Part shown: one piece after another, positions 7,800-15,704 of the stretch
Numbering within the stretch: position 1 is the stretch's first letter
Layout of the letters: every line of letters begins with the position of its first letter
Notes under the pieces: model-generated
Told to the model about the DNA's origin: nothing
Database searches by the model: none
Seen by the model: the letters and a program-made list of their open reading frames with translations, nothing else
Origin: Alicyclobacillus sp.
GTDB lineage: Bacteria > Bacillota > Bacilli > Alicyclobacillales > Alicyclobacillaceae
Reading direction: 5' to 3'
Length of the DNA: 64,000 bases
Assembly (NCBI GenBank): GCA_023511725.1
Contig: JAIMAY010000010.1
Coordinates: 1 to 64,000 of the forward strand
Translations under genes and position numbers: made by a program

Positions 7800-8603
7800 T
7801 CAGGCCCTTCCCACCACGCCGACGGTCGGGCTGCTGGGGGAGGGCACCTCGGACTTGGGGATGCGGCCGGCGCGATACGCCATTCGGCCCGCCTCGACGG
7901 CGAGGCGCATGGCGCGGGCCATGGTGACGGGATCGCCCGCTTTGGCGATGGCGGTGTTGATCAGCACCGCATCGGCACCGAGTTCCATCGCCAGCGCCGC
8001 GTCCGATGGGGCCCCGATGCCCGCATCGATGACCACCGGCACGCGCCCGTTCACCGCGTCGATCACGCGCTTCAGCCGATCCGGATCCGGCAGCCCCTGG
8101 CCGGTCCCGATGGCGGAACCATACGGCATCACCGTGGCGCACCCGATCTCCACGAGGCGGCGCGCGACGATGTGATCATCGGTGGTATAGGGCAGCACGA
8201 CGAAGCCCTCCCGCACCAGTTGCTCCGCGGCTTCCAGGGTGGCCACGGGGTCCGGCAGCAGCGTGCCGTCGTCCGGGATGACTTCCAGCTTCACCCAGTT
8301 GGACAATCCGGCGGCGCGCGCCAGGCGTGCGGTGCGGACGGCTTCCTCGGCGGTGTGGCAGCCGGCCGTGTTCGGCAGGAGAAAATACCGGTCCGTGTCG
8401 ATATACGCCAGCAGCGATTCCTCGCGCGCATCCAGGTTGACCCGGCGTACCGCCACGGTCACAATCTCCGCCCCGGACGCGTCGAGCGCCTCGCGCATCA
8501 CCGCAAAGTTGGGGTATTTCCCGGTCCCCACCATCAGTCGCGACGAGAATCGGCGTCCCGCTATCGTCAGCGCGTCATCCAGCGTCGTCTGTTCCCATGC
8601 CAT
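7800..8603 (-). CDS. thiG: Thiazole synthase ThiG
   Basis: 267 residues from ATG at 8603, set by an AAGGAGG site 7 bases upstream. Makes the thiazole phosphate of thiamin from deoxyxylulose phosphate, dehydroglycine and ThiS-thiocarboxylate. The TIM-barrel landmarks are present: [11 protein letters not shown] near the N-terminus, the Schiff-base lysine K105 in WVKLEVIPD, the DDHIVARRL segment, and the phosphate-binding GIGAPSDAA and [10 protein letters not shown] loops. Last gene of tenI-thiO-thiS-thiG; the hairpin at 7706-7743 lies beyond its stop. Confidence 0.97.
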   Translation of the reverse strand: MAWEQTTLDDALTIAGRRFSSRLMVGTGKYPNFAVMREALDASGAEIVTVAVRRVNLDAREESLLAYIDTDRYFLLPNTAGCHTAEEAVRTARLARAAGLSNWVKLEVIPDDGTLLPDPVATLEAAEQLVREGFVVLPYTTDDHIVARRLVEIGCATVMPYGSAIGTGQGLPDPDRLKRVIDAVNGRVPVVIDAGIGAPSDAALAMELGADAVLINTAIAKAGDPVTMARAMRLAVEAGRMAYRAGRIPKSEVPSPSSPTVGVVGRA

Positions 8604-8678
8604 GACACAACCTCCTTGGATCCGCCCCCGTGGCTGTTTACACAACAGTGGATGCCTCGTCGCTGGGGTCCAGCCTCC

Positions 8679-8879
8679 TCAGCCTCCACCCACGAACCGG
8701 ACAATTTCAATCACGTCGCCATCCTCTATCCGCTCTTCGGCAAACGCCTCGCGCGGCACAATGCGGCCGTTGCGCTCCACCGCCACCCGCTCTTCGCCCA
8801 GCTCGAAGCGCGCCAAAAGCTCCGCCACGGTGCATGGCGCGTCGAGCTCGCGCCGCTGACCGTTGAGGATGAGTTTCAT
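8679..8879 (-). CDS. thiS: Sulfur carrier protein ThiS
   Basis: 66 residues, the normal size of this ubiquitin-fold carrier. The C-terminus is RFVGGG, ending in the Gly-Gly that ThiF adenylates and that is converted to the thiocarboxylate donating sulfur to ThiG. The middle carries VAVERNGRIVPR and IEDGDVIEIV, both typical. It lies between thiO (17 bases upstream) and thiG, in the usual Bacillus order. Confidence 0.96.
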   Translation of the reverse strand: MKLILNGQRRELDAPCTVAELLARFELGEERVAVERNGRIVPREAFAEERIEDGDVIEIVRFVGGG

Positions 8880-8896
8880 CGTCTCCACCTCCCGCG

Positions 8897-10021
8897 TCAC
8901 GCTTCCCCGTCGATCACGGCCGCAGGCGGCAGAAAGTGCCGCCACAGCGGTGGCCATGTCTCGCCGGCCACGGCGGCGGCCAGCATCGCCGCGGTGATAG
9001 GGGAAAGCAGGATGCCGTTGCGGAAGTGACCCGCCGCCAGCAGCAACCGAGGCCGGCCGGGCACCGGACCAATCCATGGCGTACCGTGCAGCGTGCCCGG
9101 GCGCAGTCCCACCCAGGTGCGCTCCAGGATGGCGCCGGCGAGTCCCGGCGCCGCTTCGAGCGCGGCGCTCCAGAGCGCGGTGACGGCGTCCACCGTCACA
9201 TCGCGGTTGAAGCCCGCGCCATGCTCCTCCGTGGCCCCCACCACGATGGTGCCGTCGCGCTTGGGAACCAGATACACGTCCTCGGTCACCAGCGTGCGCG
9301 TCAGGCCCACTCCGCGCGGTGGTCGTACCGCCAGGAGTTGTCCCTTGACTGGGTAGATGCCGCACTCCACGCCGGCCTGCCGCAACAGAATCTTGGCCCA
9401 CGCGCCGACGGCGATGATGGCGTGATCGGCCGTGAACGTGTCGGTCACCGTCTGCACCTGCACCTGCGTCTCACCGCCGCGGATGGCCATGACCTCGGCC
9501 CCCTCCAGCACCGTGCAGAGGCGGCCGACGACAGCCGCCAGAGCGCGCGTCAGCAGCGGAGCGGACAGATTTCCGTCGTCCGGCAGATAAAGCGCCCCGA
9601 TGGCCCGCGCTGCCGCGGGTTCCCACGCCGGCAGGTCAGCGCCGTCGACCCATTCCGCGCGGGTGCCGTCCAGCTGCTGCCAGGCCATGCGCTCCTGCAG
9701 CACCGCTGCCTGCTCCGGTGTCAGGGCCAGCTGCAGAATCCCGTTGTGGACGAGCTGTACGTCGATGCCGGTGCGCTCCTCGAGGGCGGCGACGAAGTCG
9801 GGGTAGCGGGATCGGCTGGCGAGGCAGAGGTCGTAGAACGGCCCGGGTTCATCCACCTCCAGTTGTGCCCCGAGCATGCCGGCCGCCGCGCCCGACGCTT
9901 CGCCTCCCAGCCTTCCGCGCTCGAGCACAAGCACCTGGCGGCCTTCCTCCGCAAGGCGCCAGGCGGCGCTCATGCCCACGGCGCCACCGCCGACCACAAT
10001 CACGTCGAAATGCGTCTTCAT
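8897..10021 (-). CDS. thiO: Glycine oxidase ThiO
   Basis: 374 residues. FAD-dependent oxidase that turns glycine into dehydroglycine (imine) for ThiG. The N-terminal dinucleotide-binding motif VVGGGAVG is at residues 9-16, and the C-terminal part carries WVGLRPGTLHGTPWIGPVP and the GHFRNGILLSP segment common to ThiO/DadA oxidases. ATG at 10021 overlaps the tenI stop by 4 bases (ATGA), showing translational coupling; a GGGAGGG site precedes it. Oxygen-dependent ThiO, rather than ThiH, fits an aerobic host. Confidence 0.96.
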   Translation of the reverse strand: MKTHFDVIVVGGGAVGMSAAWRLAEEGRQVLVLERGRLGGEASGAAAGMLGAQLEVDEPGPFYDLCLASRSRYPDFVAALEERTGIDVQLVHNGILQLALTPEQAAVLQERMAWQQLDGTRAEWVDGADLPAWEPAAARAIGALYLPDDGNLSAPLLTRALAAVVGRLCTVLEGAEVMAIRGGETQVQVQTVTDTFTADHAIIAVGAWAKILLRQAGVECGIYPVKGQLLAVRPPRGVGLTRTLVTEDVYLVPKRDGTIVVGATEEHGAGFNRDVTVDAVTALWSAALEAAPGLAGAILERTWVGLRPGTLHGTPWIGPVPGRPRLLLAAGHFRNGILLSPITAAMLAAAVAGETWPPLWRHFLPPAAVIDGEA

Positions 10022-10704
10022 GCCGTTCCCTCCCCCTCTCGGCCCGCGCGCGGGAAGGCGTGGCGCGGCCTGACCTGAACCTTCGCCATGGCCTCCTTCA
10101 GACGCGCTGCTGCCGCGGCGGGGTCTGCCTGGCCCACCACGGCCCCAATCACAGCGACCCCCGCACACCCGGTCTCCAACACGGGCGCCACATTGTGCAC
10201 GTCAATCCCACCGATGGCGATCACGGGCACATCCACCGTCTCCACCACTCGCGCCAACTCGCGCACACCGCGCGGCGGCAGACCGGGATGGGACTCGCTG
10301 GCGTAGACGTGACCGAACGTCACATAGTCGGCGCCATCCTGTGCGGCCGCCACCGCCTCCTCCAGTGAATGGACGGAGCGGCCGACGAGGCCGCGCCAGC
10401 CCGCGCGGCTCAGTATCCGTTTGACGGCCGCCACGGGCAGCGACTTGGCGGCCAGGTGCACGCCGACCGCGTCCACAGCCAACGCCACGTCCACCCGGTC
10501 ATTCACCACCAGCGGCAGGCGTACACCCGCTGCCTCGCATTGCTCGCGCAATCGCCGGCAGAGCTCGTAGACCTCCAGCGCGGGTGTGCGCTTCTCCCGC
10601 AATTGCACCACATCCGCGCCGCCGCGCAGGCTGGCCACCACCGCGTCGGTGAGCGACAACGTTTGCCGGGCTCTATCCGTCACCACATGCAGCACAAACT
10701 CCAT
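10018..10704 (-). CDS. tenI: Thiazole tautomerase TenI
   Basis: 228 residues, ThiE/TenI TIM-barrel family. Identified as TenI rather than thiamin phosphate synthase because the segment that in ThiE is a G-P loop reads YVTFGHVYASE with the TenI catalytic histidine at H132, and the ThiE pyrophosphate-site Q/D residues after GVHL are replaced by AAKSLP. TenI aromatises the ThiG product. The order tenI-thiO-thiS-thiG is that of Bacillus subtilis. Start at 10704 follows GGAGGAGG. An intrinsic terminator lies just upstream in the leader, so expression is probably attenuated. ThiE activity itself must be encoded elsewhere or by this protein. Confidence 0.85.
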   Translation of the reverse strand: MEFVLHVVTDRARQTLSLTDAVVASLRGGADVVQLREKRTPALEVYELCRRLREQCEAAGVRLPLVVNDRVDVALAVDAVGVHLAAKSLPVAAVKRILSRAGWRGLVGRSVHSLEEAVAAAQDGADYVTFGHVYASESHPGLPPRGVRELARVVETVDVPVIAIGGIDVHNVAPVLETGCAGVAVIGAVVGQADPAAAAARLKEAMAKVQVRPRHAFPRAGREGEGTA

Positions 10705-10725
10705 CGCCGCCTCCTCCGTCTCATG

Positions 10726-10756
10726 AAAAAGGCCGCACCCAGTCCACGGGTGCGGC
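10726..10756 (-). terminator. Intrinsic terminator inside the tenI leader (attenuator)
   Basis: On the minus strand a 9-pair stem (GCCGCACCC with its complement, loop of 7) is followed by C and five T residues, ending only 21 bases before the tenI start. A competing pairing is possible between GGTGGCG (minus strand of 10782-10788) and the first half of the terminator stem. The transcribed leader ahead of it is only about 50-60 bases and has no recognisable TPP aptamer. Confidence 0.75.
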
Positions 10757-10813
10757 GGGTTTCCACTCTGAACCCAGCAAACGCCACCGAATCCAATCGT
10801 GTTGCCACTCTCC

Positions 10814-10843
10814 AAGCTAGCATGGGTCGTTTACGCTCGTCAA
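10814..10843 (-). promoter_or_regulatory. Promoter of the tenI-thiOSG operon
   Basis: On the minus strand TTGACG (10843-10838) and TAGCTT (10819-10814) are 18 bases apart, with an extended TGC in front of the -10 box. The start of transcription would fall near 10807, giving a leader of about 100 bases. Confidence 0.55.
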
Positions 10844-10871
10844 GCACCGCCCCGTGCGTGTCCATCCGTTG

Positions 10872-10877
10872 TACAAT
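10872..10877 (+). promoter_or_regulatory. -10 box (TACAAT) ahead of thiF
   Basis: TACAAT lies 30 bases before the thiF GTG start, on the strand opposite to the tenI promoter. No good -35 hexamer is seen 17 bases upstream. Confidence 0.35.
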
Positions 10878-10906
10878 ACAGACAGCAAGAGGGAGGAGGA
10901 ACGAGG

Positions 10907-11953
10907 GTGCAGGAGGACACGCGGATCCCACCGGACCTCGCCCGCTACTCTCGCCAGGTCCTGTTTCGACCGCTGGGCCCCGACGGCCAGCGCGCCCTGC
11001 GGCAAGCGCGGATGGCCGTGGTCGGGATGGGAGCGCTCGGCACCGCCATCGCGACGCAGTTGGTGCGCGCTGGCGTGGGCTTCGTGCGCTTGATAGATCG
11101 CGACATCGTCGAGGCGTCCAACCTCCAGCGGCAGGTGCTGTACGATGAAGCGGATGCCGCGGCGTTCCGCCCGAAGGCGGTGGCGGCCGCGGAGAAGCTA
11201 CGGGCAGCCAACACCGAGGTGGAGCTGGAACCGGTGGTGGCGGACCTGACGGCCGCGAACGCCGAGACGTATCTGGCGGACGTCGACGTCATCCTGGACG
11301 GCAGCGACAATTTTCAGGTGCGCTACCTGATCAACGATGTGGCGGTCAAGCACGGTATCCCCTGGGCGTACGGCGGTGCGGTGGCGTCGTATGGAACGAC
11401 GGGCTTCATTCGGCCGGGCGAGACGCCGTGCCTGGTGTGCCTGTTTGGCGATGATCCGGGCGGCGGCCACGATACGTGCGATACCGTGGGCGTGATTGCC
11501 CCCATTGTGCAGATCATCGCCGCACTGCAGGTCGCGGAGGTGCTCAAGTGGTGCGCCGGTCGGCGGGAGGCGCTGCGCCCCGGCCTGATGGCGGTGGACG
11601 TCTGGGCCAACGAGTTCCGGACGGTGCGGTATCCGCCGCGCGCACCCGAGTGCCGCTGCTGCGGACAGCGTCAATTCACAGCGCTGGAGGCGGGGAGCGG
11701 CGCGCTCACCGTCTCACTGTGCGGCCGGCGCACGGTGCAGGTGCGGCCCCATCAGCCGTTGGCCATTCCGCTCGAGCGTCTTGGCGCTCGGCTGTCGCGG
11801 GCGGGGCGCACTGTGGTGCAGCCGTATGCGCTGCGATTCGAACCAGGGGACGGGACGGCCATCACGCTGTTTCCGGACGGGCGCGCGCTGATCCACGGCG
11901 TGGATGACGAGGCGGCGGCGCGCGGCCTGTACGCCCGGTACATCGGGATGTAA
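10907..11953 (+). CDS. thiF: ThiF/MoeB family sulfur-carrier adenylyltransferase
   Basis: 348 residues from GTG at 10907, chosen from the GGGAGGAGG site 7 bases upstream. ATP-binding GMGALG is at residues 40-45, followed by DRDIVEASNLQRQ. Zinc-binding cysteine pairs are CLVC (about 174) and CRCC (about 248). ThiF adenylates the C-terminal glycine of ThiS before sulfur transfer. It is divergent from tenI-thiO-thiS-thiG, whereas in B. subtilis it lies in the same operon; MoeB for molybdopterin is the alternative, but the neighbours favour ThiF. The 100-residue C-terminal extension is longer than in E. coli ThiF. Confidence 0.88.
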   Translation: MQEDTRIPPDLARYSRQVLFRPLGPDGQRALRQARMAVVGMGALGTAIATQLVRAGVGFVRLIDRDIVEASNLQRQVLYDEADAAAFRPKAVAAAEKLRAANTEVELEPVVADLTAANAETYLADVDVILDGSDNFQVRYLINDVAVKHGIPWAYGGAVASYGTTGFIRPGETPCLVCLFGDDPGGGHDTCDTVGVIAPIVQIIAALQVAEVLKWCAGRREALRPGLMAVDVWANEFRTVRYPPRAPECRCCGQRQFTALEAGSGALTVSLCGRRTVQVRPHQPLAIPLERLGARLSRAGRTVVQPYALRFEPGDGTAITLFPDGRALIHGVDDEAAARGLYARYIGM

Positions 11954-11973
11954 AGGACAAGGGAGGGGCGGCT

Positions 11974-12606
11974 GTGACGGAGGAGGCAGTGAGGGCGCGG
12001 TGGCGGCCGTGGTGGGAGATCACGGCGGCCATGGTGCGCACAGGGGTCTTGGGCTACGGCGGGGGACCGTCCATCATCCCGCTGATCCGTTACGAGGCGG
12101 TGACACGCTATCGCTGGCTCGAGGACGCCGAATTCGGCGAGGTGCTCGCGTTCGCCAATGCGCTGCCTGGCCCCATCGCGACGAAAATGGCGGCGTATCT
12201 CGGTTGGCGCGTGGCGCGCCTGCCCGGCGCGGTGTGGGCGGTGCTGGCGCACATCCTCCCGAGCAGCGTGGCGATGCTGGTGCTGTTTGGGGTGTACGCG
12301 GCGGTCAGCAAGTCCCCCATCGCGGCGGGGATGGTAGCCGCGGTGAGTCCCGTGATCGCCGTCATGCTCGGCGTGATGGCGTATGAGTTCGCGGCGAAAG
12401 CGTGGAAAGGGCTCGGCCGCGTATGGACCGTGCTGTTCATCGCCATCGCCTTTGTGCTGCTGGAACTTCTGCAGTGGAACGCGGGGCTGGTGGTGGTGCT
12501 GTTTTTGGCGTACGGCGCCATTCATCTGCGGACGGGGGCGCGCTGGCTCGAGCGACTGCGCAAGGCGCGCATGGGCGGCTCCACGGATAAGGGGGCCACG
12601 GGATGA
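11974..12606 (+). CDS. chrA: Chromate transporter, half-size ChrA subunit 1
   Basis: 210 residues, about six membrane spans. The family signature GYGGGPSIIPLIRYE lies near the N-terminus and ANALPGPIATKM in the middle. ChrA proteins are CHR-superfamily anion transporters best known for chromate efflux; short ones work as pairs of homologous subunits with opposite topology. GTG start at 11974 after GGGAGGGGCGG. The stop overlaps the next, paralogous, subunit by 4 bases (ATGA). Lies 20 bases after thiF and could be cotranscribed with it. Confidence 0.93.
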   Translation: MTEEAVRARWRPWWEITAAMVRTGVLGYGGGPSIIPLIRYEAVTRYRWLEDAEFGEVLAFANALPGPIATKMAAYLGWRVARLPGAVWAVLAHILPSSVAMLVLFGVYAAVSKSPIAAGMVAAVSPVIAVMLGVMAYEFAAKAWKGLGRVWTVLFIAIAFVLLELLQWNAGLVVVLFLAYGAIHLRTGARWLERLRKARMGGSTDKGATG

Positions 12607-13142
12607 TGTGGCAGAACCTGTGGCATCTGGTGTGGGGCTTCTTCGTGGCCAACGTCCTCGGATACGGGGGCGGACCGTCCTCGATTCCGCTCATGGAAGC
12701 GCAGATTGTCGACACCTATCATTGGCTGAACGAAACCCAATTCACGCACGTGCTGGCGCTGGCCAACGCGCTGCCCGGTCCCATCGCCACAAAGATTGCG
12801 ACGTATGTCGGCTATGGCGCCGGTGGCTGGGCGGGCATGCTGATCGCCAATGTCGCCACGGTTGTGCCCTCGGCGGTGGCGGTGGTACTGCTCCTGCGTC
12901 TGCTGAATCGCTATCGTCAGTCGGACGTGGTGCGCGGGATGACGCTTCTGGTGCAGCCGGTCATCGCCGTGATGATGGCGCTGCTCACCTGGCAGATTGG
13001 ACGCGATTCGGTGCATATGCTCGGCTGGTGGCAGGCGCTCATCATCGCCGCCGTGGCCTACCTCCTGATGGAACGGCTCAAGGTGCATCCGGCGCTGGTC
13101 ATCCTGGCAGCGTTTGTCTACGGTGGCATCGTGGTACGCTGA
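12603..13142 (+). CDS. chrA: Chromate transporter, half-size ChrA subunit 2
   Basis: 179 residues with about five or six spans, homologous to the preceding protein: GYGGGPSSIPLMEAQ and LANALPGPIATKI align with its motifs. Start ATG overlaps the previous stop by 4 bases, so both subunits should be made in equal amounts, as expected for a heterodimeric short-chain CHR transporter. The real substrate could be chromate or another oxyanion such as sulfate. Confidence 0.93.
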   Translation: MMWQNLWHLVWGFFVANVLGYGGGPSSIPLMEAQIVDTYHWLNETQFTHVLALANALPGPIATKIATYVGYGAGGWAGMLIANVATVVPSAVAVVLLLRLLNRYRQSDVVRGMTLLVQPVIAVMMALLTWQIGRDSVHMLGWWQALIIAAVAYLLMERLKVHPALVILAAFVYGGIVVR

Positions 13143-13169
13143 TGGAGGGAAGGAGGCGAGCGGCTCCCG

Positions 13170-15704
13170 ATGGGTGCTGGATGGGATCTTCGTCTCGACA
13201 CGTGGCGGCTGGGCTGGAGCGACAGCATCGACGGCTTTCGACCGCACCCGGCGGATCCCGACTGCGTGGACCACTTCTGGCTGCCCGTTCGCGTTCCGGG
13301 CGATGTCGTCAGTGCCTGGGTGGAGCATGGGCTGCTCGAGCACCCCTACTTCGGCTACCAGGATCAGAAAGCGCGCGCGCTGGAGCAGCGCGTGTGGTGG
13401 TACCGCACCACGTTCCGGTTGGAGCAGCAGCCAGCGGCGAGGGAGCGGATGTGGCTGGAGTTTGGCGGCATTGACACCTATGGCGTGGTGTGGCTGAATG
13501 GCTTGGAGCTCGTCACCACCCAGAACCAGTTCGTGCCCCTCTCGCTGGACGTGACGGACCATGTGCACCCGGGGGAAAACGTGGTCTGCGTCCGGTTGGA
13601 TCCCATCTCGCTTCATGTGGCCGGAAAGCGCCTGCACCAGTGGGCCGGCTTTGCCAAGGAGCGCGCCTGGGTCCGGAAAGCGCAGATGAGCTGGGGCTGG
13701 GACTGGGCACCGCGCCTCGTCACCGCAGGCCTGTGGCAGCCCGTGTGGCTGCGACGGCGGAGGAGCGGCCGGATCCAATCCCTTCACCTGCGCACGCGGC
13801 AGGTGACGGCGGATGGGCGATGGGCGGTGTGCGTCGTTGAGGCGGAGGTGGACTGGTGGGATCCCGCACCTGGCCGCTTGCGGCTGGAATTGGTGGATGC
13901 CGACGGACGAGTGGTTTGGTCGGGCGAGCAGCCGGCCACGCCTGAACGTGTGGCGTGCGAGGTGTCGGTGGACCATGCACGGCTTTGGTGGCCGCATGAC
14001 CTGGGGGAGCCGTATCTCTACACGTTGCGCGGTGCGTTGATGGATGCCTCGGGCGACGTGGTGGACCGCATGGAGCGCCGCGTAGGGATCCGCACGCTGC
14101 AGTTGCGGACGGAGCGGGACGGCGAGGCGGTGTTTACGTTCGAGGTGAACGGGGTACCGGTGTTCGCCAAGGGGGCCAACTGGATCCCCGTCGATTGTCT
14201 CTACGCCTCGGCGCCGGACGCCCGTTACGAACAGCTCGTGCGGTTGGCCAAGGATGCCCACATGAACATGCTGCGCGTTTGGGGCGGCGGCATTTATGAG
14301 CGGGACCTGTTCTATGACCTGTGTGACCAGCACGGCATCCTGGTGTGGCAGGATTTCATGTTCGCATGCGCCCAGTACCCCGATTACAACGAGGCGTTCA
14401 TGGCGTCGGTACGCCGTGAGGTGGACGCTGCCATCCGCCGGTTGCGCGGCCATCCGTGCTTGGTGCTGTGGTGCGGCAACAATGAGAACGATTGGCTGTA
14501 TGAGATGCTGGTCGCGAGCGGCGGCGCGGACGAACCGTTGTACGGCCGGCGGATCTGGCATGAACTCATACCGCAGCGTCTCGCGGAACTGGACCCGGAT
14601 ACCCCGTATTGGCCGAGTTCGCCGTACGGCGGGAACGACCACAACAGCGCCGAGGCGGGGGATCGGCATAATTGGCAGGTTTGGCACGGTCATGTATATC
14701 CGCGGCGATTCGGTGAACCGGAGCGGATCAACCACAGCGTGGAAGGCGTCTCGTTCAAACACTATGCCGAGGACACGGCGCGCTTCGTCAGCGAGTTCGG
14801 TATGCACGCGTCGGCGAATCGCTACACCTTGGCGCGGTGGCTGCCGGAGGATGCGCTGCGGTGGGGTCACCCGGCGCTCGACTACCGCAACAAGGACTTT
14901 CACCCCGAAAAAGGCCGCCTGCTGATGGCCGGCTATACGGGCGAACCGCGCGACTTTGACACCTACCTTGCGTATTCCATGCTGACGCAGGCCGAAGGGT
15001 TGCGCTTCGGCGTGGAACACTATCGCCGCAGGCGGCCCGCCACCAGTGGTGCCTTGATCTGGCAACTGAACGACAGTTGGCCGGGAACGAGTTGGTCCAT
15101 CGTGGACTATCACCTGCTGCCCAAGGCGGCCTACTACTACGCGCGCAGGTTCTTCCGCCCCGTGCTGTGGTCGCTGCAGGTGTACCAGGGACAATCCGTG
15201 CGCCTCTGGGGGATCAATGATACGCGTCAGCCTGTGCGCGGGCGCATTCGGGTGGAGGTGCGAGACTGGGACGGACGATGCCTGTTCGCCTCGGATCTGG
15301 ATGCCGTGCTCGATCCGTGCTCGGCGAAGCCTCTGGCCGAGTGGTCGGAAGCGGAGCTGGTCGCGGGTGCGGATCCGCGCGACGTCGTGCTCCTTGTGCA
15401 GCCCGTCGATGCGCCCGGACCTCGGCAGGTATCCTACCTTCGCGATCACCGCGAGATGCGCTGGCCAGACTGCACCCTGCGCTGGCACGTGAATACGGAG
15501 GCCGGTACCCTTACCGTCGAAACGGACCGACATGCGCGCTTCATCGAATTGGCGTGGGGGCAACCCGCTATCGTTTGCGACGACAACTTCTTTGACCTGC
15601 CGGCCGGTGAGCGGGTCACCTTGAACGTGGTGTCGCTCACCGGGGATCCCGTGCGATGGGAGGCGCTGCGTGTGCATGCGCTGAACGCGAGGAGGGATGG
15701 TTGA
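13170..15704 (+). CDS. Glycoside hydrolase family 2 beta-mannosidase
   Basis: 844 residues, typical for GH2 beta-mannosidases. It splits terminal beta-mannosyl units from manno-oligosaccharides. Order: N-terminal jelly-roll (WWYRTTFRL, EFGGIDTYGVVWLNG), immunoglobulin-like domain, TIM barrel. The acid/base glutamate is E439 in WCGNNENDWL and the nucleophile E542 in FVSEFGMHAS; the WQLNDSWPGTSWS segment follows. No signal peptide, so cytoplasmic. ATG at 13170 has AGGAGG 13 bases upstream, a long spacing. The stop overlaps the next gene by one base. No mannoside transporter is nearby. Confidence 0.94.
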   Translation: MGAGWDLRLDTWRLGWSDSIDGFRPHPADPDCVDHFWLPVRVPGDVVSAWVEHGLLEHPYFGYQDQKARALEQRVWWYRTTFRLEQQPAARERMWLEFGGIDTYGVVWLNGLELVTTQNQFVPLSLDVTDHVHPGENVVCVRLDPISLHVAGKRLHQWAGFAKERAWVRKAQMSWGWDWAPRLVTAGLWQPVWLRRRRSGRIQSLHLRTRQVTADGRWAVCVVEAEVDWWDPAPGRLRLELVDADGRVVWSGEQPATPERVACEVSVDHARLWWPHDLGEPYLYTLRGALMDASGDVVDRMERRVGIRTLQLRTERDGEAVFTFEVNGVPVFAKGANWIPVDCLYASAPDARYEQLVRLAKDAHMNMLRVWGGGIYERDLFYDLCDQHGILVWQDFMFACAQYPDYNEAFMASVRREVDAAIRRLRGHPCLVLWCGNNENDWLYEMLVASGGADEPLYGRRIWHELIPQRLAELDPDTPYWPSSPYGGNDHNSAEAGDRHNWQVWHGHVYPRRFGEPERINHSVEGVSFKHYAEDTARFVSEFGMHASANRYTLARWLPEDALRWGHPALDYRNKDFHPEKGRLLMAGYTGEPRDFDTYLAYSMLTQAEGLRFGVEHYRRRRPATSGALIWQLNDSWPGTSWSIVDYHLLPKAAYYYARRFFRPVLWSLQVYQGQSVRLWGINDTRQPVRGRIRVEVRDWDGRCLFASDLDAVLDPCSAKPLAEWSEAELVAGADPRDVVLLVQPVDAPGPRQVSYLRDHREMRWPDCTLRWHVNTEAGTLTVETDRHARFIELAWGQPAIVCDDNFFDLPAGERVTLNVVSLTGDPVRWEALRVHALNARRDG

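Noticed and set aside
10741-10800. T-box or glycine riboswitch in the tenI leader, suggested by AGAGTGG and GGAGAG
   Set aside because: The conserved T-box bulge and the glycine aptamer core are not present; only short fragments match.
10705-10906. TPP riboswitch upstream of tenI
   Set aside because: I looked for the THI-box consensus on both strands; it is absent and the leader is too short.
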